64,000 nt of DNA from Colwellia sp. TT2012 (GTDB lineage Bacteria > Pseudomonadota > Gammaproteobacteria > Enterobacterales > Alteromonadaceae): NCBI RefSeq assembly GCF_001440345.1, contig NZ_LJYX01000025.1, positions 39,240-103,239 of the forward strand, written 5' to 3'. Every line of letters begins with the position of its first letter. Position 1 is the stretch's first letter. Below the pieces are notes generated by a model that saw only the letters and a list, made by a program, of their open reading frames with translations, made no database searches and was not told the DNA's origin. Positions 25,907 through 37,352 of the stretch are shown piece by piece. The translations under genes were made by a program, and so were the position numbers.

Positions 25907-25947
25907 TTGTTATATTATTGTTGTTATTTTAAACAATAATATAACAA
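25907..25947. repeat. Perfect 16-bp inverted repeat, AT-rich
   Basis: TTGTTATATTATTGTT (25907-25922) and its exact inverse AACAATAATATAACAA (25932-25947) flank a 9-nt loop. It is upstream of mioC, in a 687-bp stretch without an intact gene. It has no adjoining U-tract on either strand. It may be a cruciform or hairpin regulatory site or the trace of a small mobile element. Confidence 0.7.
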
Positions 25948-26019
25948 TAATTCTCAGTAGCACATTATTATGTTGGCCATGAAATGGCAAAAACGGGTAT
26001 ATAAAACAGGTGAGGCTGA

Positions 26020-26199
26020 AAAATAAACAAATTTATTGGTGGTCTTGTTGGTGTTGGCTCAGATGATATAAATCAAAATACCCCGATAGCTGCTCGTTCG
26101 ACTGGCGCTGCTGGCTTATTGGTAGCAAATATAAGGGCTAATATGGTTATCAAAAGATATTGTACGCGGCTCGATGAAACGATTTTAGAGCTAGGTTAA
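26020..26199 (+). pseudogene. Orphan C-terminal reading frame, possible gene remnant
   Basis: An open frame with no ATG or GTG start encodes about 58 residues (IGGLVGVGSDDINQNTPIAA, then a hydrophobic GAAGLLVANI and the end RYCTRLDETILELG). It stops at 26199, 20 bp before a good rightward terminator. A 15-codon frame beginning ATG at 25979 (MKWQKRVYKTGEAEK) ends just before it in the neighbouring frame, so one frameshift would join them. I do not recognise the family. The terminator and amino acid composition argue that it was once a real gene end; it could also be chance. Confidence 0.33.
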
Positions 26200-26218
26200 T
26201 AGTAGCGGAATAATATTA

Positions 26219-26251
26219 ACGCAGCATAAATTTTAGCTATGCTGCGTTTTT
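26219..26251 (+). terminator. Rho-independent terminator in the mioC-mnmE gap
   Basis: Perfect 10-bp stem ACGCAGCATA/TATGCTGCGT (26219-26228, 26238-26247) with a 9-nt loop and TTTT after it. It points rightward although both flanking intact genes run leftward, so it belongs to the orphan frame ending at 26199. The rest of 25806-26492 shows no further gene. Confidence 0.8.
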
Positions 26252-26476
26252 CTTGGTTGTTACTTAACCTGAACTCTGGATAATGAGTGCTTGATGGTTA
26301 AGTAAAAACAATAACTTACGATTATTAAGAATGAAATTTACAAAATCAGTCGCGATATATGTTATCAATGTTTCAATTTATTCGATTATCAAGATAAAAC
26401 GTTTATGAATAACGGGTTATTTATCGACGTTTTAACGCTGATAATCAGATAAAGGGGAATATTGAGCAAGTGCTGC

Positions 26477-26485
26477 TTATCCACA
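26477..26485. promoter_or_regulatory. Isolated perfect DnaA box
   Basis: TTATCCACA, an exact high-affinity DnaA box, 8 bp past the mnmE stop codon and about 1.2 kb from oriC. It may titrate DnaA or influence transcription in the gap. Confidence 0.55.
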
Positions 26486-26492
26486 GTTCAGG

Positions 26493-27908
26493 TTACTTAC
26501 CAATACAAAAAGAACTGAATATCTTACCTAACAGATCATCACTGGTGAATTCGCCGGTAATTTGATCCAACTCCTGCTGACAAATACGTAACTCTTCTGC
26601 CAAGATCTCACCGGCCACGTAAGACTCAAGTTGCTCGAGCCCGATAAGTAAATGCTGATGGGTATTCTCTAGCGCCACTAAATGCCGCCTTCTTGCCATA
26701 AATCCACCTTCAGTACTACTTTGATAACCCATAATACTTTTTAAGTGCTCTTTTAGGCTGTCAACGCCTGCACCTGTTTTTGCTGATAAAGTAATGATAG
26801 TGTGTTGTGTGCCGTCGGTGTCAGTAAACTCGCTAAAACCGGTTTTTGCATTAGTTACATCGGCTTTATTTCTGATCAGCGTAAGGCCAATATTTGCTGG
26901 TAGCTTGGCAAAAAATTCTGGGTAGTAATCTTTAATATCTTGCTCATCGGTCAACACGCTGTGATCTTCACTGCCATCAACCATTAATAAAACGCGATCC
27001 GCTTTTTCTATTTCTTGCCAAGCACGCTCAATGCCAATTTTTTCAACCACATCATCACTGTCGCGTAATCCTGCGGTATCAATAATATGTAATGGCATGC
27101 CATCGATATGAATTTGTTCGGCCAGTACATCACGGGTAGTACCGGCAATATCGGTAACGATGGCGGTTTGTTTACCACTTAAGGAATTTAATAAACTGGA
27201 TTTTCCGGCATTTGGGCGACCAGCTATGACGACACGCATACCTTCACGGATAATACAGCCTTGCTGTGCTTGTTTACGTACATCTTCTACTTTACTGATA
27301 ATAGTTTTTAAATCAGTAACTATTTTTTTATCAGCGAGAAAGTCAATTTCTTCTTCAGGAAAGTCTATGGCCGCTTCAACATACATGCGTAGGTGAATAA
27401 TACTTTCGACCATTTCATGCACCAGTTTTGAGAAGTCGCCTTGTAAAGAGTGCATGGCAGAGCGAGCAGCTTGCTCTGAACTAGAGTTAATTAAATCAGC
27501 AATGGCTTCTGCTTGGGTTAAATCGAGTTTGTCATTCAAAAAAGCTTGTTCGCTAAATTCACCTGGTTTAGCCATTATTACTTTCGGTAGCGCAAGAATT
27601 GTCTTTAGCAGCATATCTAAAATTACTGGGCCACCATGGCCTTGAAACTCAATAACATCTTCGCCAGTAAATGAGTTAGGCCCTTTAAAAAATAGTGCTA
27701 TGCCTTGATCTAACACCTGATTTTTATCCGGTAAGGTCTTATCTAAAAAAGGCAGATATTCCGCTTTTCTTACTTCAGGAATTTTACCTAATATAGCTTG
27801 AGCAACATTTGTTGCTTCTGGGCCTGATACTCTAATAATACCGACGCCACCACGTCCTGGTGCGGTTGCTTGGGCGGCGATTGTCGTTGTGTGAGAAATT
27901 GATGTCAT
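26493..27908 (-). CDS. mnmE: tRNA modification GTPase MnmE
   Basis: 471-aa GTPase (TrmE) that with MnmG installs the cmnm5 group on wobble uridines. The N-terminal formyl-THF-binding domain begins [21 protein letters not shown]. The inserted G domain has G1 [14 protein letters not shown] (about 231-244), G2 [10 protein letters not shown]3 [10 protein letters not shown] and G4 NKAD. The C-terminus ends FCIGK, the conserved cysteine motif essential for function. Slightly longer than the E. coli enzyme. The neighbour upstream on the same strand is yidC, separated by a terminator. Confidence 0.98.
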   Translation of the reverse strand: MTSISHTTTIAAQATAPGRGGVGIIRVSGPEATNVAQAILGKIPEVRKAEYLPFLDKTLPDKNQVLDQGIALFFKGPNSFTGEDVIEFQGHGGPVILDMLLKTILALPKVIMAKPGEFSEQAFLNDKLDLTQAEAIADLINSSSEQAARSAMHSLQGDFSKLVHEMVESIIHLRMYVEAAIDFPEEEIDFLADKKIVTDLKTIISKVEDVRKQAQQGCIIREGMRVVIAGRPNAGKSSLLNSLSGKQTAIVTDIAGTTRDVLAEQIHIDGMPLHIIDTAGLRDSDDVVEKIGIERAWQEIEKADRVLLMVDGSEDHSVLTDEQDIKDYYPEFFAKLPANIGLTLIRNKADVTNAKTGFSEFTDTDGTQHTIITLSAKTGAGVDSLKEHLKSIMGYQSSTEGGFMARRRHLVALENTHQHLLIGLEQLESYVAGEILAEELRICQQELDQITGEFTSDDLLGKIFSSFCIGK

Positions 27909-28012
27909 GGCTAGGTAATTAATTTTAACGGTTGAATGCTGGTATTTTACTGTATTTAAAAATTAATACCAATTTTTGCTGAGGCTATAGTTGGCATTAA
28001 TGTCGACAATAA

Positions 28013-28047
28013 AAAAGGCGATTACTGTTAAACAGTAATCGCCTTTT
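28013..28047 (-). terminator. Terminator of yidC
   Basis: Perfect 15-bp stem AAAAGGCGATTACTG/CAGTAATCGCCTTTT with a 5-nt loop, followed on the minus strand by a T-rich run. It is 36 bp past the yidC stop and separates the rpmH-rnpA-yidD-yidC unit from mnmE. Confidence 0.9.
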
Positions 28048-28082
28048 ATGTTATTCATTTTATTGTTAACTCAATACCGAGT

Positions 28083-29714
28083 TTAAGCTGCTTGTGCTGC
28101 TTTTTTCTTAGCAATACCCGCAAATATAATCTTCATTTGGGTAATTGAAATCAAGTTACTGATAAACCAATAAAGTACTAAACCTGACGGGAACCAAGCC
28201 ATAAATATTGAGAATACTACTGGCATATACTGCATGATTTTTTGTTGCATTGGATCTTGAATGGTCATAGGTTGCATTCTTTGCATAACATACATACTTG
28301 CACCCATTAATACGGGTAAGACAAAGTAAGGGTCCATTGTCGATAAATCTTGAATCCAGAAGAAGAATGGTGCATGACGTAATTCAACACTTTCTAAGAA
28401 TACCCAGTAAAGCGCTAAGAAAATGGGCATTTGCAGTAATAATGGTAAACAACCGCCAGCAGGATTTACTTTTTCTTTACGATACATTTCCATGGTGGCT
28501 TGTGACATTTTTTGTCTGTCATCGCCAAAACGTTCTTTTAACTGAGCTATTTTCGGTGCTAGGTCACGCATTTTCGCCATTGAGGTGTATTGCGCTTTAG
28601 TTAATGGGTACATACCACCTTTGACAATCAAGGTGATGATAATAATAGCCACACCCCAGTTAGTGACAAAGCTTTGGATAGTTAGCAGTAACCAGAATAA
28701 GGGTTTACTGATCATCCATAAGAAACCGTAATCAATCGTTAAACCTAAACCGTCAGAAATTTCGTCTAGTACGTATTGATCTTTAGGACCGACATAAAAA
28801 ATTGCCGATGTAGTGCCTTGTTGACCAGCATCAATAATTATAGCGGGAGCTTTAAAGCCTATTACCGCTTCAAAATTATTACTGTAGCTAGTATATATTT
28901 GGTTACTATCTTCAGCGTTTGGTATCCAAGCTGATACAAAGTAATGTTCAAGCATGGCAACCCAACCACCAAGGGTTGCTTTAGCTAAGTTAGCGTCTTG
29001 AATATCGTCAAAATCGTATTTTTCGTAACGCTCTTCTGTGGTTGAATAAGCAGCACCACGATAAGTTGGCAACATACCACCGCCTGTGTCTACCAAGGTA
29101 GACTGCTTAAGTTGGCCATACATTTGTACAGATACGCTATTCGCTGTGTTGTTATCGATTATGTATTCAACATTAACGCTGTAGCTATTTTTCTGAAAGG
29201 TAAAACGTTTAGTGACCGTCATACCACTGACATCGTTAAAAACTAAATCAATGATTAAGCTATCATTGATTAATTCATAATTGCTTTGCACGCTGGAATA
29301 GATAGGGCGACCTTTAATGATACGGTCAATACCGTTAGCACCGGTTAAACCACTTTGAGCAATATACTTTTGATTGCCATTTTGCATTATGGTAAAGGGA
29401 ATACCATTTCCTTGCTCTGTATCGAAGTTAAGTAATTTTACTTCTACGATATCACCACCTTGACTATTAATTTTTAAGGTGAAGGTATCAGTAGTCACGT
29501 TTATTAACTTTGCCGAAGTCACGTTTGATTTTACCGCGCTTATTTGTGCATCTGATGATTCAGGCACGAAGTCTGCGTTAGCAATTTCACCAGACTGATT
29601 TTGGCTAATACTTGTTTGTTGCATAATAGGTGCATTTTGCTGCTGCCATTGACTAAACAGTAAGTAGGTAACAACCATAAGCGCAATAAAAAGTAGACTG
29701 CGTTGGGATTCCAT
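28083..29714 (-). CDS. yidC: Membrane protein insertase YidC
   Basis: 543-aa inner-membrane insertase that acts alone or with SecYEG. The N-terminal anchor SLLFIALMVVTYLLFSQW (about 6-23) is followed by a large periplasmic beta domain (about 60-330), as in Gram-negative YidC. The conserved five-helix core has FVTNWGVAIIIITLIVKGGMYPL with the positively charged groove residue, the KMRDLAPKIAQLKERFGDDRQ cytoplasmic coil, CLPLLLQMPIFLALYWV, and a C-terminal GLVLYWFISNLISITQ. I use the ATG at 29714 (MESQRSLLF, typical start); the longer frame from 29762 adds 16 atypical residues. Confidence 0.97.
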   Translation of the reverse strand: MESQRSLLFIALMVVTYLLFSQWQQQNAPIMQQTSISQNQSGEIANADFVPESSDAQISAVKSNVTSAKLINVTTDTFTLKINSQGGDIVEVKLLNFDTEQGNGIPFTIMQNGNQKYIAQSGLTGANGIDRIIKGRPIYSSVQSNYELINDSLIIDLVFNDVSGMTVTKRFTFQKNSYSVNVEYIIDNNTANSVSVQMYGQLKQSTLVDTGGGMLPTYRGAAYSTTEERYEKYDFDDIQDANLAKATLGGWVAMLEHYFVSAWIPNAEDSNQIYTSYSNNFEAVIGFKAPAIIIDAGQQGTTSAIFYVGPKDQYVLDEISDGLGLTIDYGFLWMISKPLFWLLLTIQSFVTNWGVAIIIITLIVKGGMYPLTKAQYTSMAKMRDLAPKIAQLKERFGDDRQKMSQATMEMYRKEKVNPAGGCLPLLLQMPIFLALYWVFLESVELRHAPFFFWIQDLSTMDPYFVLPVLMGASMYVMQRMQPMTIQDPMQQKIMQYMPVVFSIFMAWFPSGLVLYWFISNLISITQMKIIFAGIAKKKAAQAA

Positions 29715-29837
29715 AAAATTTACTTCTCTTCTTTGTTGGCAGGGGAGTATTTTCCCGAGCATAATTTAAATTTGATAAGTGCGTGGCATTTTAATATACG
29801 TTTGCTTGATTACCAACACTCTTTTAGTCTAGGTAGG

Positions 29838-30083
29838 TTATTTATTCTTTTTTTGTGGCACTGGATCTTCACCACCTTGATTGAGAGGGTGACATCTTAA
29901 TATACGTTTGCTTGCTAACCAACCACCTTTTATTACACCAAAGCGATTAATGGCTTCGGTTGCATAGCAAGAGCAGCTTGGTTGAAATCGACAATTAGAA
30001 CCTAGTAACGGGCTAATAAAGCGTTGATAGCCTTTAATACCTGTTATAACTAGTTTTTGTGGCGTTGAATTATTTTGCGCCAT
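29838..30083 (-). CDS. yidD: Membrane protein insertion efficiency factor YidD
   Basis: 81-aa small protein that assists YidC-dependent insertion. It has the family pattern [20 protein letters not shown], then [34 protein letters not shown] and GGEDPVP, with the conserved Cys pair and the HPL-GG-DPVP ending. It overlaps the end of rnpA by 34 nt, the usual coupled arrangement, and precedes yidC. Confidence 0.95.
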   Translation of the reverse strand: MAQNNSTPQKLVITGIKGYQRFISPLLGSNCRFQPSCSCYATEAINRFGVIKGGWLASKRILRCHPLNQGGEDPVPQKKNK

Positions 30084-30436
30084 ATCTTCTCTAATTCTTG
30101 ATTTATTGTCTTGTTATCAAGTTGATCAATACCAGACTTTACCATAACGACTATATCGATAGCAGGTAAATTATGTTGGTTTAAGCGGAAGCTTTCTCTT
30201 ATTTGTCTTTTAATGCGATTGCGTTGCACTGCAAGTTTTACTCGTTTTTTGGCTATAGCTAAGCCTAAACGGTTTTTGGCAACTGAATTATGTTTATCAG
30301 AGACGAGAGTATGAGGTTTTTGTGTTACTAATAAAGTAAAGTGGCGAGAGCCAAAGCGGATAGGTTTAGAAAAAACCGCTTGAAAATGACCGGGAGTCAA
30401 CAAACGTGACTCCCGATTAAATTTGTAAGTAACCAT
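30050..30436 (-). CDS. rnpA: Ribonuclease P protein component
   Basis: 128-aa basic protein subunit of RNase P, which processes tRNA 5' ends with the RNA subunit (not in this window). It starts with [15 protein letters not shown] (about 11-25) and has the RNR box [22 protein letters not shown] (about 74-95, quoted in outline), the defining motif. 43 bp separate it from rpmH; the 34-nt overlap with yidD supports co-translation. Confidence 0.96.
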   Translation of the reverse strand: MVTYKFNRESRLLTPGHFQAVFSKPIRFGSRHFTLLVTQKPHTLVSDKHNSVAKNRLGLAIAKKRVKLAVQRNRIKRQIRESFRLNQHNLPAIDIVVMVKSGIDQLDNKTINQELEKIWRKIIQRHKN

Positions 30437-30479
30437 AGCTAGGTTACCTTATATCAAAAATTGTAAACAAGGTTTGATA

Positions 30480-30614
30480 TTATGCGCTAAGGCGTACACG
30501 GCCTTTGGCACGGCGACGAGCTATAACAGCACGGCCGCTTTTAGTTGCCATACGAGCACGGAATCCGTGGTTACGTTTACGCTTTAGTATGCTAGGTTGA
30601 AATGTTCTTTTCAT
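30480..30614 (-). CDS. rpmH: 50S ribosomal protein L34
   Basis: 44-aa ribosomal protein, [20 protein letters not shown] at the start and [12 protein letters not shown] at the end, the invariant L34 pattern. The longer in-frame ORF from 30665 adds 17 residues that no L34 has, so the ATG at 30614 is the start. First gene of the leftward rpmH-rnpA-yidD-yidC unit and divergent from dnaA, as in most bacteria. Confidence 0.98.
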   Translation of the reverse strand: MKRTFQPSILKRKRNHGFRARMATKSGRAVIARRRAKGRVRLSA

Positions 30615-30688
30615 TATGCTAATCCGTCGGTTGTTGTTGCCCTGGCAAAACAGCCTTTTGAGCACACTGGTCTAAAAAATGAGGCAGA

Positions 30689-30717
30689 ATATTAAATCTT
30701 ATTAGGGTAATTGTCAA
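30689..30717 (-). promoter_or_regulatory. Promoter of rpmH-rnpA
   Basis: On the minus strand a perfect TTGACA (30717-30712) and TAATAT (30694-30689) are 17 bp apart, about 75 bp before the rpmH start. A strong sigma-70 promoter by consensus. Confidence 0.75.
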
Positions 30718-30739
30718 TCATTTATGTTCGCTATTTTAC

Positions 30740-31000
30740 TATGATCCTTTGGTTTTCATCCTAGGATCGTGGTGATCTTTATGGTGTTCACTAACTATAT
30801 TCACAGTTTTACCACATTACTGTTGGCCCATCTGAATAACTAATTTGGTAAATTGCTTGTTTAAAGCTTAAATTATCAATAAAAAGGAGAGTTTTTTTTG
30901 TTGTAAATATTAGAGTAATTTCATTATTAACAATTACTTAATATTAGGTAAGTGAAAAAAATGGAGAATAGTTTAAAGTCAATATTGCACTTGTGGATAA
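30740..31000 (+). promoter_or_regulatory. dnaA upstream control region with DnaA box and GATC sites
   Basis: The 391-bp rpmH-dnaA gap carries three GATC sites between 30740 and 30780 and one perfect DnaA box TGTGGATAA at 30992-31000, about 57 bp before the dnaA start. This fits DnaA autoregulation and Dam/SeqA control as known in enterics. I could not fix a single convincing -35/-10 pair for dnaA in this very AT-rich DNA. It is not the main origin: 13-mer repeats and a box cluster are found only at 25.0-25.3 kb. Confidence 0.6.
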
Positions 31001-31056
31001 CTCCATAGATAATAGCCCTCAGAAAAATATTAACCTAGTAATTACTGGAGTTTTGG

Positions 31057-32439
31057 TTGGATCATTCCCCTTGGCAACGATGCCTCTCTGTTCTACAAGA
31101 AGAATTGCCTGCCCAGCAATTTAGTATGTGGATCCGACCCTTGCAGGCCGTTGTTAATGATAATGTTATGACGTTATATGCACCTAACCGTTTTGTACTC
31201 GATTGGGTTAGAGATAAATACGTCAATCGGATTAATGAACTTCTTAGCATTAATGAAGCAAATAATCCATTGTTGCTGCGTTTTGATGTTGGCAGTAAAC
31301 CTACTGTTAATACGACAAATAATATTTCAACACCGGCGACTGTTCGTGCTAATGAAAATATGTTTGCTCGCTCAACTCCTGCTGTCAAAATTGCCGAGCC
31401 GGAAAGTAATATTCCTAAAAAAGCCAACATACGAAAGAATTACACTTTCGATAACTTTGTTGAAGGTAAATCTAATCAACTTGCCCGTGCTGCGGCCTCG
31501 CAAGTTGCAGACAACCCAGGCACTGCTTACAACCCTTTATTTATCTATGGCGGCACAGGTTTAGGTAAAACGCATTTATTACACGCGGTTGGCAATGCAA
31601 TATTGCTTAAAAACCCCAATGCTAAAATTGCCTATATGCATTCAGAGCGATTTGTCCAAGATATGGTTCGGGCATTACAAAATAATGCTATGGAAAAATT
31701 TAAACAATATTACCGGTCAGTTGATGCATTACTTATTGATGATATTCAATTTTTTGCTGGTAAAGAACGTACTCAAGAAGAGTTTTTTCACACCTTTAAC
31801 GCTTTACTTGAAGGAAATCAACAGGTTATTTTAACTAGTGATCGTTATCCTAAAGAAATTGTTGGTGTAGATGACAGGTTAAAATCTCGATTTGGTTGGG
31901 GATTAACTATTGCCATTGAACCGCCAGAACTTGAAACTCGTGTTGCCATTTTAAAACGTAAGGCGCAAGAGAGTCAGATCAACCTAGCAGATGAAGTTGC
32001 TTTCTTCATTGCCAAGCGTCTGCGTTCTAATGTACGAGAATTGGAAGGGGCATTAAATCGTGTTATTGCTAATGCTAATTTTACGGGTCGTGCCATTACC
32101 ATTGATTTTGTCCGTGAAGCATTACGTGATTTATTAGCACTGCAAGACAAGCTGGTTACTATAGATAATATTCAACGCACCGTTGCCGAATATTATAAAA
32201 TTAAGATTTCCGATTTGTTATCGAAACGTCGCAACCGCTCTGTAGCTAGACCTAGGCAAATAGCCATGGCATTATCTAAGGAATTAACCAATCATAGTTT
32301 ACCTGAAATTGGTGATGCCTTTGGTGGCCGAGATCACACCACTGTTTTACATGCTTGTCGTAAGGTTAAATCTTTACGTGAAGAAATGCATGATATTAAA
32401 GAAGATTATTCTAATTTAATCAGAACACTTTCGTCTTAA
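31057..32439 (+). CDS. dnaA: Chromosomal replication initiator DnaA
   Basis: 460-aa AAA+ initiator. Domain I has [20 protein letters not shown] (6-25), domain II is a short Thr/Asn-rich linker (about 85-120), and domain III carries Walker [10 protein letters not shown] (165-173), Walker [12 protein letters not shown] and the sensor [12 protein letters not shown]. Domain IV ends with the DnaA signature [20 protein letters not shown]. The start is TTG: the frame opens after a TAA at 31039 and has no ATG or GTG before the conserved N-terminus, while GGAG lies 6 nt upstream. Heads the dnaA-dnaN-recF-gyrB series. Confidence 0.98.
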   Translation: MDHSPWQRCLSVLQEELPAQQFSMWIRPLQAVVNDNVMTLYAPNRFVLDWVRDKYVNRINELLSINEANNPLLLRFDVGSKPTVNTTNNISTPATVRANENMFARSTPAVKIAEPESNIPKKANIRKNYTFDNFVEGKSNQLARAAASQVADNPGTAYNPLFIYGGTGLGKTHLLHAVGNAILLKNPNAKIAYMHSERFVQDMVRALQNNAMEKFKQYYRSVDALLIDDIQFFAGKERTQEEFFHTFNALLEGNQQVILTSDRYPKEIVGVDDRLKSRFGWGLTIAIEPPELETRVAILKRKAQESQINLADEVAFFIAKRLRSNVRELEGALNRVIANANFTGRAITIDFVREALRDLLALQDKLVTIDNIQRTVAEYYKIKISDLLSKRRNRSVARPRQIAMALSKELTNHSLPEIGDAFGGRDHTTVLHACRKVKSLREEMHDIKEDYSNLIRTLSS

Positions 32440-32481
32440 TTTTTTATAAAATAAAAACACTAGCATCAAGCAGGTAAAAAA

Positions 32482-33585
32482 ATGAAGTTTTCACTGAATA
32501 GGGAATTATTACTTAAGCCACTATTATTGGTTTCTGGTGCAGTCGAACGAAAAAGCACTTTACCGATTCTAAGTAATGTACTTTTTGAAGTAAGTGGTCA
32601 ATCACTTACTTTAACCGCTACAGATTTAGAGTTAGAAATGGTTGCTTATGCACAAATTGATAATCAAGGTGAAGATGGAAAAATTACTATTCCCGCGCGG
32701 AAATTATTAGATATTTGCAAAAGTTTACCTGATAATTCTTTGATATCTTTTGAGGTCATTGATGAGACGATTAAGTTATCATCTGGTCGTAGTCGCTATT
32801 CTCTGTCAACATTACCGGCAGTAGATTTTCCTAATATTGAGGAATGGCAGGGCGATGTTGAATTTAAGCTGTTAAAGTCTGAATTTTTGCGCCTAATTGA
32901 AAGTACTCATTTTTCCATGGCCAACCAAGATGTTCGTTACTATTTGAATGGCATGTCCATTGAAAGCGACGGTAATGAAATCCGTTCAGTAGCTACCGAT
33001 GGTCATCGTCTGGCGATATGTAAAATTTCAAACGACTCGCTCGCTTTACCGGTTAGACAAGTTATTGTACCGCGGAAAGGTATTCTAGAGATTATACGTT
33101 TACTGGCACCCGTTGATGAGTCGGTGCAGATCTTTTTAGGATCTAATCATATTCGCATTATAGACTCAGAGTTTACTTTTACCAGTAAATTAGTTGATGG
33201 TCGCTTTCCTGATTACCGTCGGGTATTACCTCGTAATGGTGATAAAGTTTTTGAAACAAATAAAGACGAACTTCGCCAAGTGCTTTCACGAGCATCAATA
33301 TTATCCAATGAAAAATTTAAGGGTGTACGTTTAAACTTCTCTAGGACTAATTTAAAGATAACAGCAAATAATCCTGAACAAGAGCAAGCGGAAGAAGAAA
33401 TAGAAATCGATTTTCCTTATGATGATTTAGAAATTGGTTTTAACGTGAGTTATGTACTTGATGTGTTAAACGCTATTAAAGATGAGAAAGTTAAATTTAC
33501 TTTGGCGGATGCAAATAGTAGTGTTGTTATTGAAGGCAGTAGTAATAGCGAAGCGCTTTACGTTGTCATGCCTATGCGTTTATAG
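32482..33585 (+). CDS. dnaN: DNA polymerase III beta sliding clamp
   Basis: 367-aa clamp that tethers Pol III and serves as docking platform for repair factors. Three repeated clamp domains are visible; family marks are KSTLPILSNVLFE (about 24-36), LTATDLELEM (about 43-52), RYYLNGMSIE (about 152-161), SVATDGHRLA (about 170-179) and the C-terminal YVVMPMRL ending. Near E. coli length. 42 bp after dnaA and 28 bp before recF, same strand. Confidence 0.98.
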   Translation: MKFSLNRELLLKPLLLVSGAVERKSTLPILSNVLFEVSGQSLTLTATDLELEMVAYAQIDNQGEDGKITIPARKLLDICKSLPDNSLISFEVIDETIKLSSGRSRYSLSTLPAVDFPNIEEWQGDVEFKLLKSEFLRLIESTHFSMANQDVRYYLNGMSIESDGNEIRSVATDGHRLAICKISNDSLALPVRQVIVPRKGILEIIRLLAPVDESVQIFLGSNHIRIIDSEFTFTSKLVDGRFPDYRRVLPRNGDKVFETNKDELRQVLSRASILSNEKFKGVRLNFSRTNLKITANNPEQEQAEEEIEIDFPYDDLEIGFNVSYVLDVLNAIKDEKVKFTLADANSSVVIEGSSNSEALYVVMPMRL

Positions 33586-33613
33586 TTTTCAATAACATAT
33601 ATTATATCTACAG

Positions 33614-34747
33614 ATGAGTGTTGCAAAACTAACAACTTATAACTTTAGAAATTTATCATCGGTAACTATAGATTTTCACCCTAAGCTTAACTTCTTTGTT
33701 GGCGATAATGGCAGTGGTAAAAGTAGTTTACTTGAAGCTATTTTTTTTATTGGGCACGGAAAATCTTTTCGTACCTCTAAGGTCGAACATATAGCAAGTT
33801 ATGATACAGATAACTTTGTTGTTAGTATTAAAGATGATAATGATTTACAACTAGGTCTTAGTAAAAATACAGCTTCAGGGGTAACGTTAATAAAGATAAA
33901 CGGTGAGCGGCATGCTCGATTATCTGAACTTGCCAAGAATATTGCCGTTCAAATAGTGACACCCGAAAGTTTTAAGCTTTTTTTTGGTGGACCCAGAGAA
34001 CGTCGACGCTTTATCGATTTAGGCATGTTTCACGTGAAACATGATTTTTCTAAACAGTGGCGGGAATTTAATCGGGTACTTAAACAGCGAAATGCTTGCA
34101 TCAGAAATACTTTAGATAAATCGAGCTTAGATTACTGGACTAAAATATTTTGTCAGTTATCTGAAAATGTGGCTGAGATCAGATCTCAATATGTTGCCGA
34201 CCTAGTGACAGAATTGCCTTTTTGGTTGGCGATATTATTACCAAATATCGCGGAAAAGGTTAGTGTGCAATATTTACAGGGCTGGCCACAAAAAAAGAAT
34301 TTAATGGCAGCGCTACAGGATAGTCATGAAAGAGAGCAAGGTTTTGGTTATAGTATCTATGGCGCGCATAAATTTGATGTTAAATTTCTTATCGCTAAGC
34401 AGCCATTAGAAAGTCAACTTTCAAGGGGGCAACAAAAGTTGTTTTTATTGGCATTAACATTTGCACAAGCTAAATTGATTGCAAGAGTTAATCGAGTAAA
34501 ACCAATTTTACTTATTGATGATGTAGGTGCTGAGTTAGATAGTAACTCAAGGCAGGCTTTATCAAATGCAACGAGTAAATTAGATTGCCAAGTTGTTATT
34601 ACGGCAATTGAAGAAAGTGTTCTGCAACCTTTTTTTAATGACTGCCAAGTCATTAAAAATGAGGGTAGCGACAAGAATAATTATCATATGTTTCACGTGA
34701 AACATGGTGTTATATTACCTGTGAATAATTCAGTAATGATTGAGTAG
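33614..34747 (+). CDS. recF: DNA replication and repair protein RecF
   Basis: 377-aa SMC-like ATPase that helps load RecA at single-strand gaps. Walker A is GDNGSGKSSLLEAI (about 33-46), the signature is SRGQQKLFLLALTFAQ (about 272-287) and Walker B is KPILLIDDVGAELD. The protein is about 20 residues longer than E. coli RecF. Two MFHVKH hexapeptides (about 138-143 and 359-364) are encoded by two perfect parS palindromes; the second lies in the extra C-terminal tail. Nine bp separate recF from gyrB. Confidence 0.96.
   Translation: MSVAKLTTYNFRNLSSVTIDFHPKLNFFVGDNGSGKSSLLEAIFFIGHGKSFRTSKVEHIASYDTDNFVVSIKDDNDLQLGLSKNTASGVTLIKINGERHARLSELAKNIAVQIVTPESFKLFFGGPRERRRFIDLGMFHVKHDFSKQWREFNRVLKQRNACIRNTLDKSSLDYWTKIFCQLSENVAEIRSQYVADLVTELPFWLAILLPNIAEKVSVQYLQGWPQKKNLMAALQDSHEREQGFGYSIYGAHKFDVKFLIAKQPLESQLSRGQQKLFLLALTFAQAKLIARVNRVKPILLIDDVGAELDSNSRQALSNATSKLDCQVVITAIEESVLQPFFNDCQVIKNEGSDKNNYHMFHVKHGVILPVNNSVMIE
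34026..34041. promoter_or_regulatory. parS: parS site 1 (ParB binding palindrome) inside recF
   Basis: TGTTTCACGTGAAACA, the exact 16-bp parS consensus, extended by a symmetrical A/T on both sides. Read in the recF frame it encodes MFHVKH after Gly. About 9 kb from oriC and 12 kb from parB. Confidence 0.93.
34689..34704. promoter_or_regulatory. parS: parS site 2 inside the recF 3' end
   Basis: Second exact TGTTTCACGTGAAACA with the same A/T extension, 663 bp after the first, also read as MFHVKH in the C-terminal extension of RecF. No third perfect copy was found by eye in the window. Confidence 0.93.
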
Positions 34748-37201
<2,454 letters not shown>

Positions 37202-37223
37202 TTCTTATTAAAGCTTGAATAAG

Positions 37224-37252
37224 ATGCCCGGTCTTCATGTCTGGGCATTTTT
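37224..37252 (+). terminator. Terminator after gyrB
   Basis: ATGCCC/GGGCAT stem (37224-37229, 37243-37248) with a 13-nt loop and TTTT after it, 23 bp past the gyrB stop. Confidence 0.8.
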
Positions 37253-37352
37253 GTAGGATAAAAGCTATAATCGTCAGATGTAAAAAGCGCAATATAATTC
37301 CCAGCAAATACTCTTTGCTCAGTTAACTAAGACAAAAGTGAATTTGAACACC

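Noticed and set aside
26219..26251. Hairpin as the mnmE terminator
   Set aside because: The T-run is on the plus strand and the stem is 240 bp past the mnmE stop.
30666..31056. rpmH-dnaA gap as the main replication origin
   Set aside because: Only one perfect DnaA box and no 13-mer array; the mnmG-mioC gap has the full set.
31178..31564. 128-aa ORF in another frame of dnaA
   Set aside because: Fully inside dnaA in another frame; no motif.
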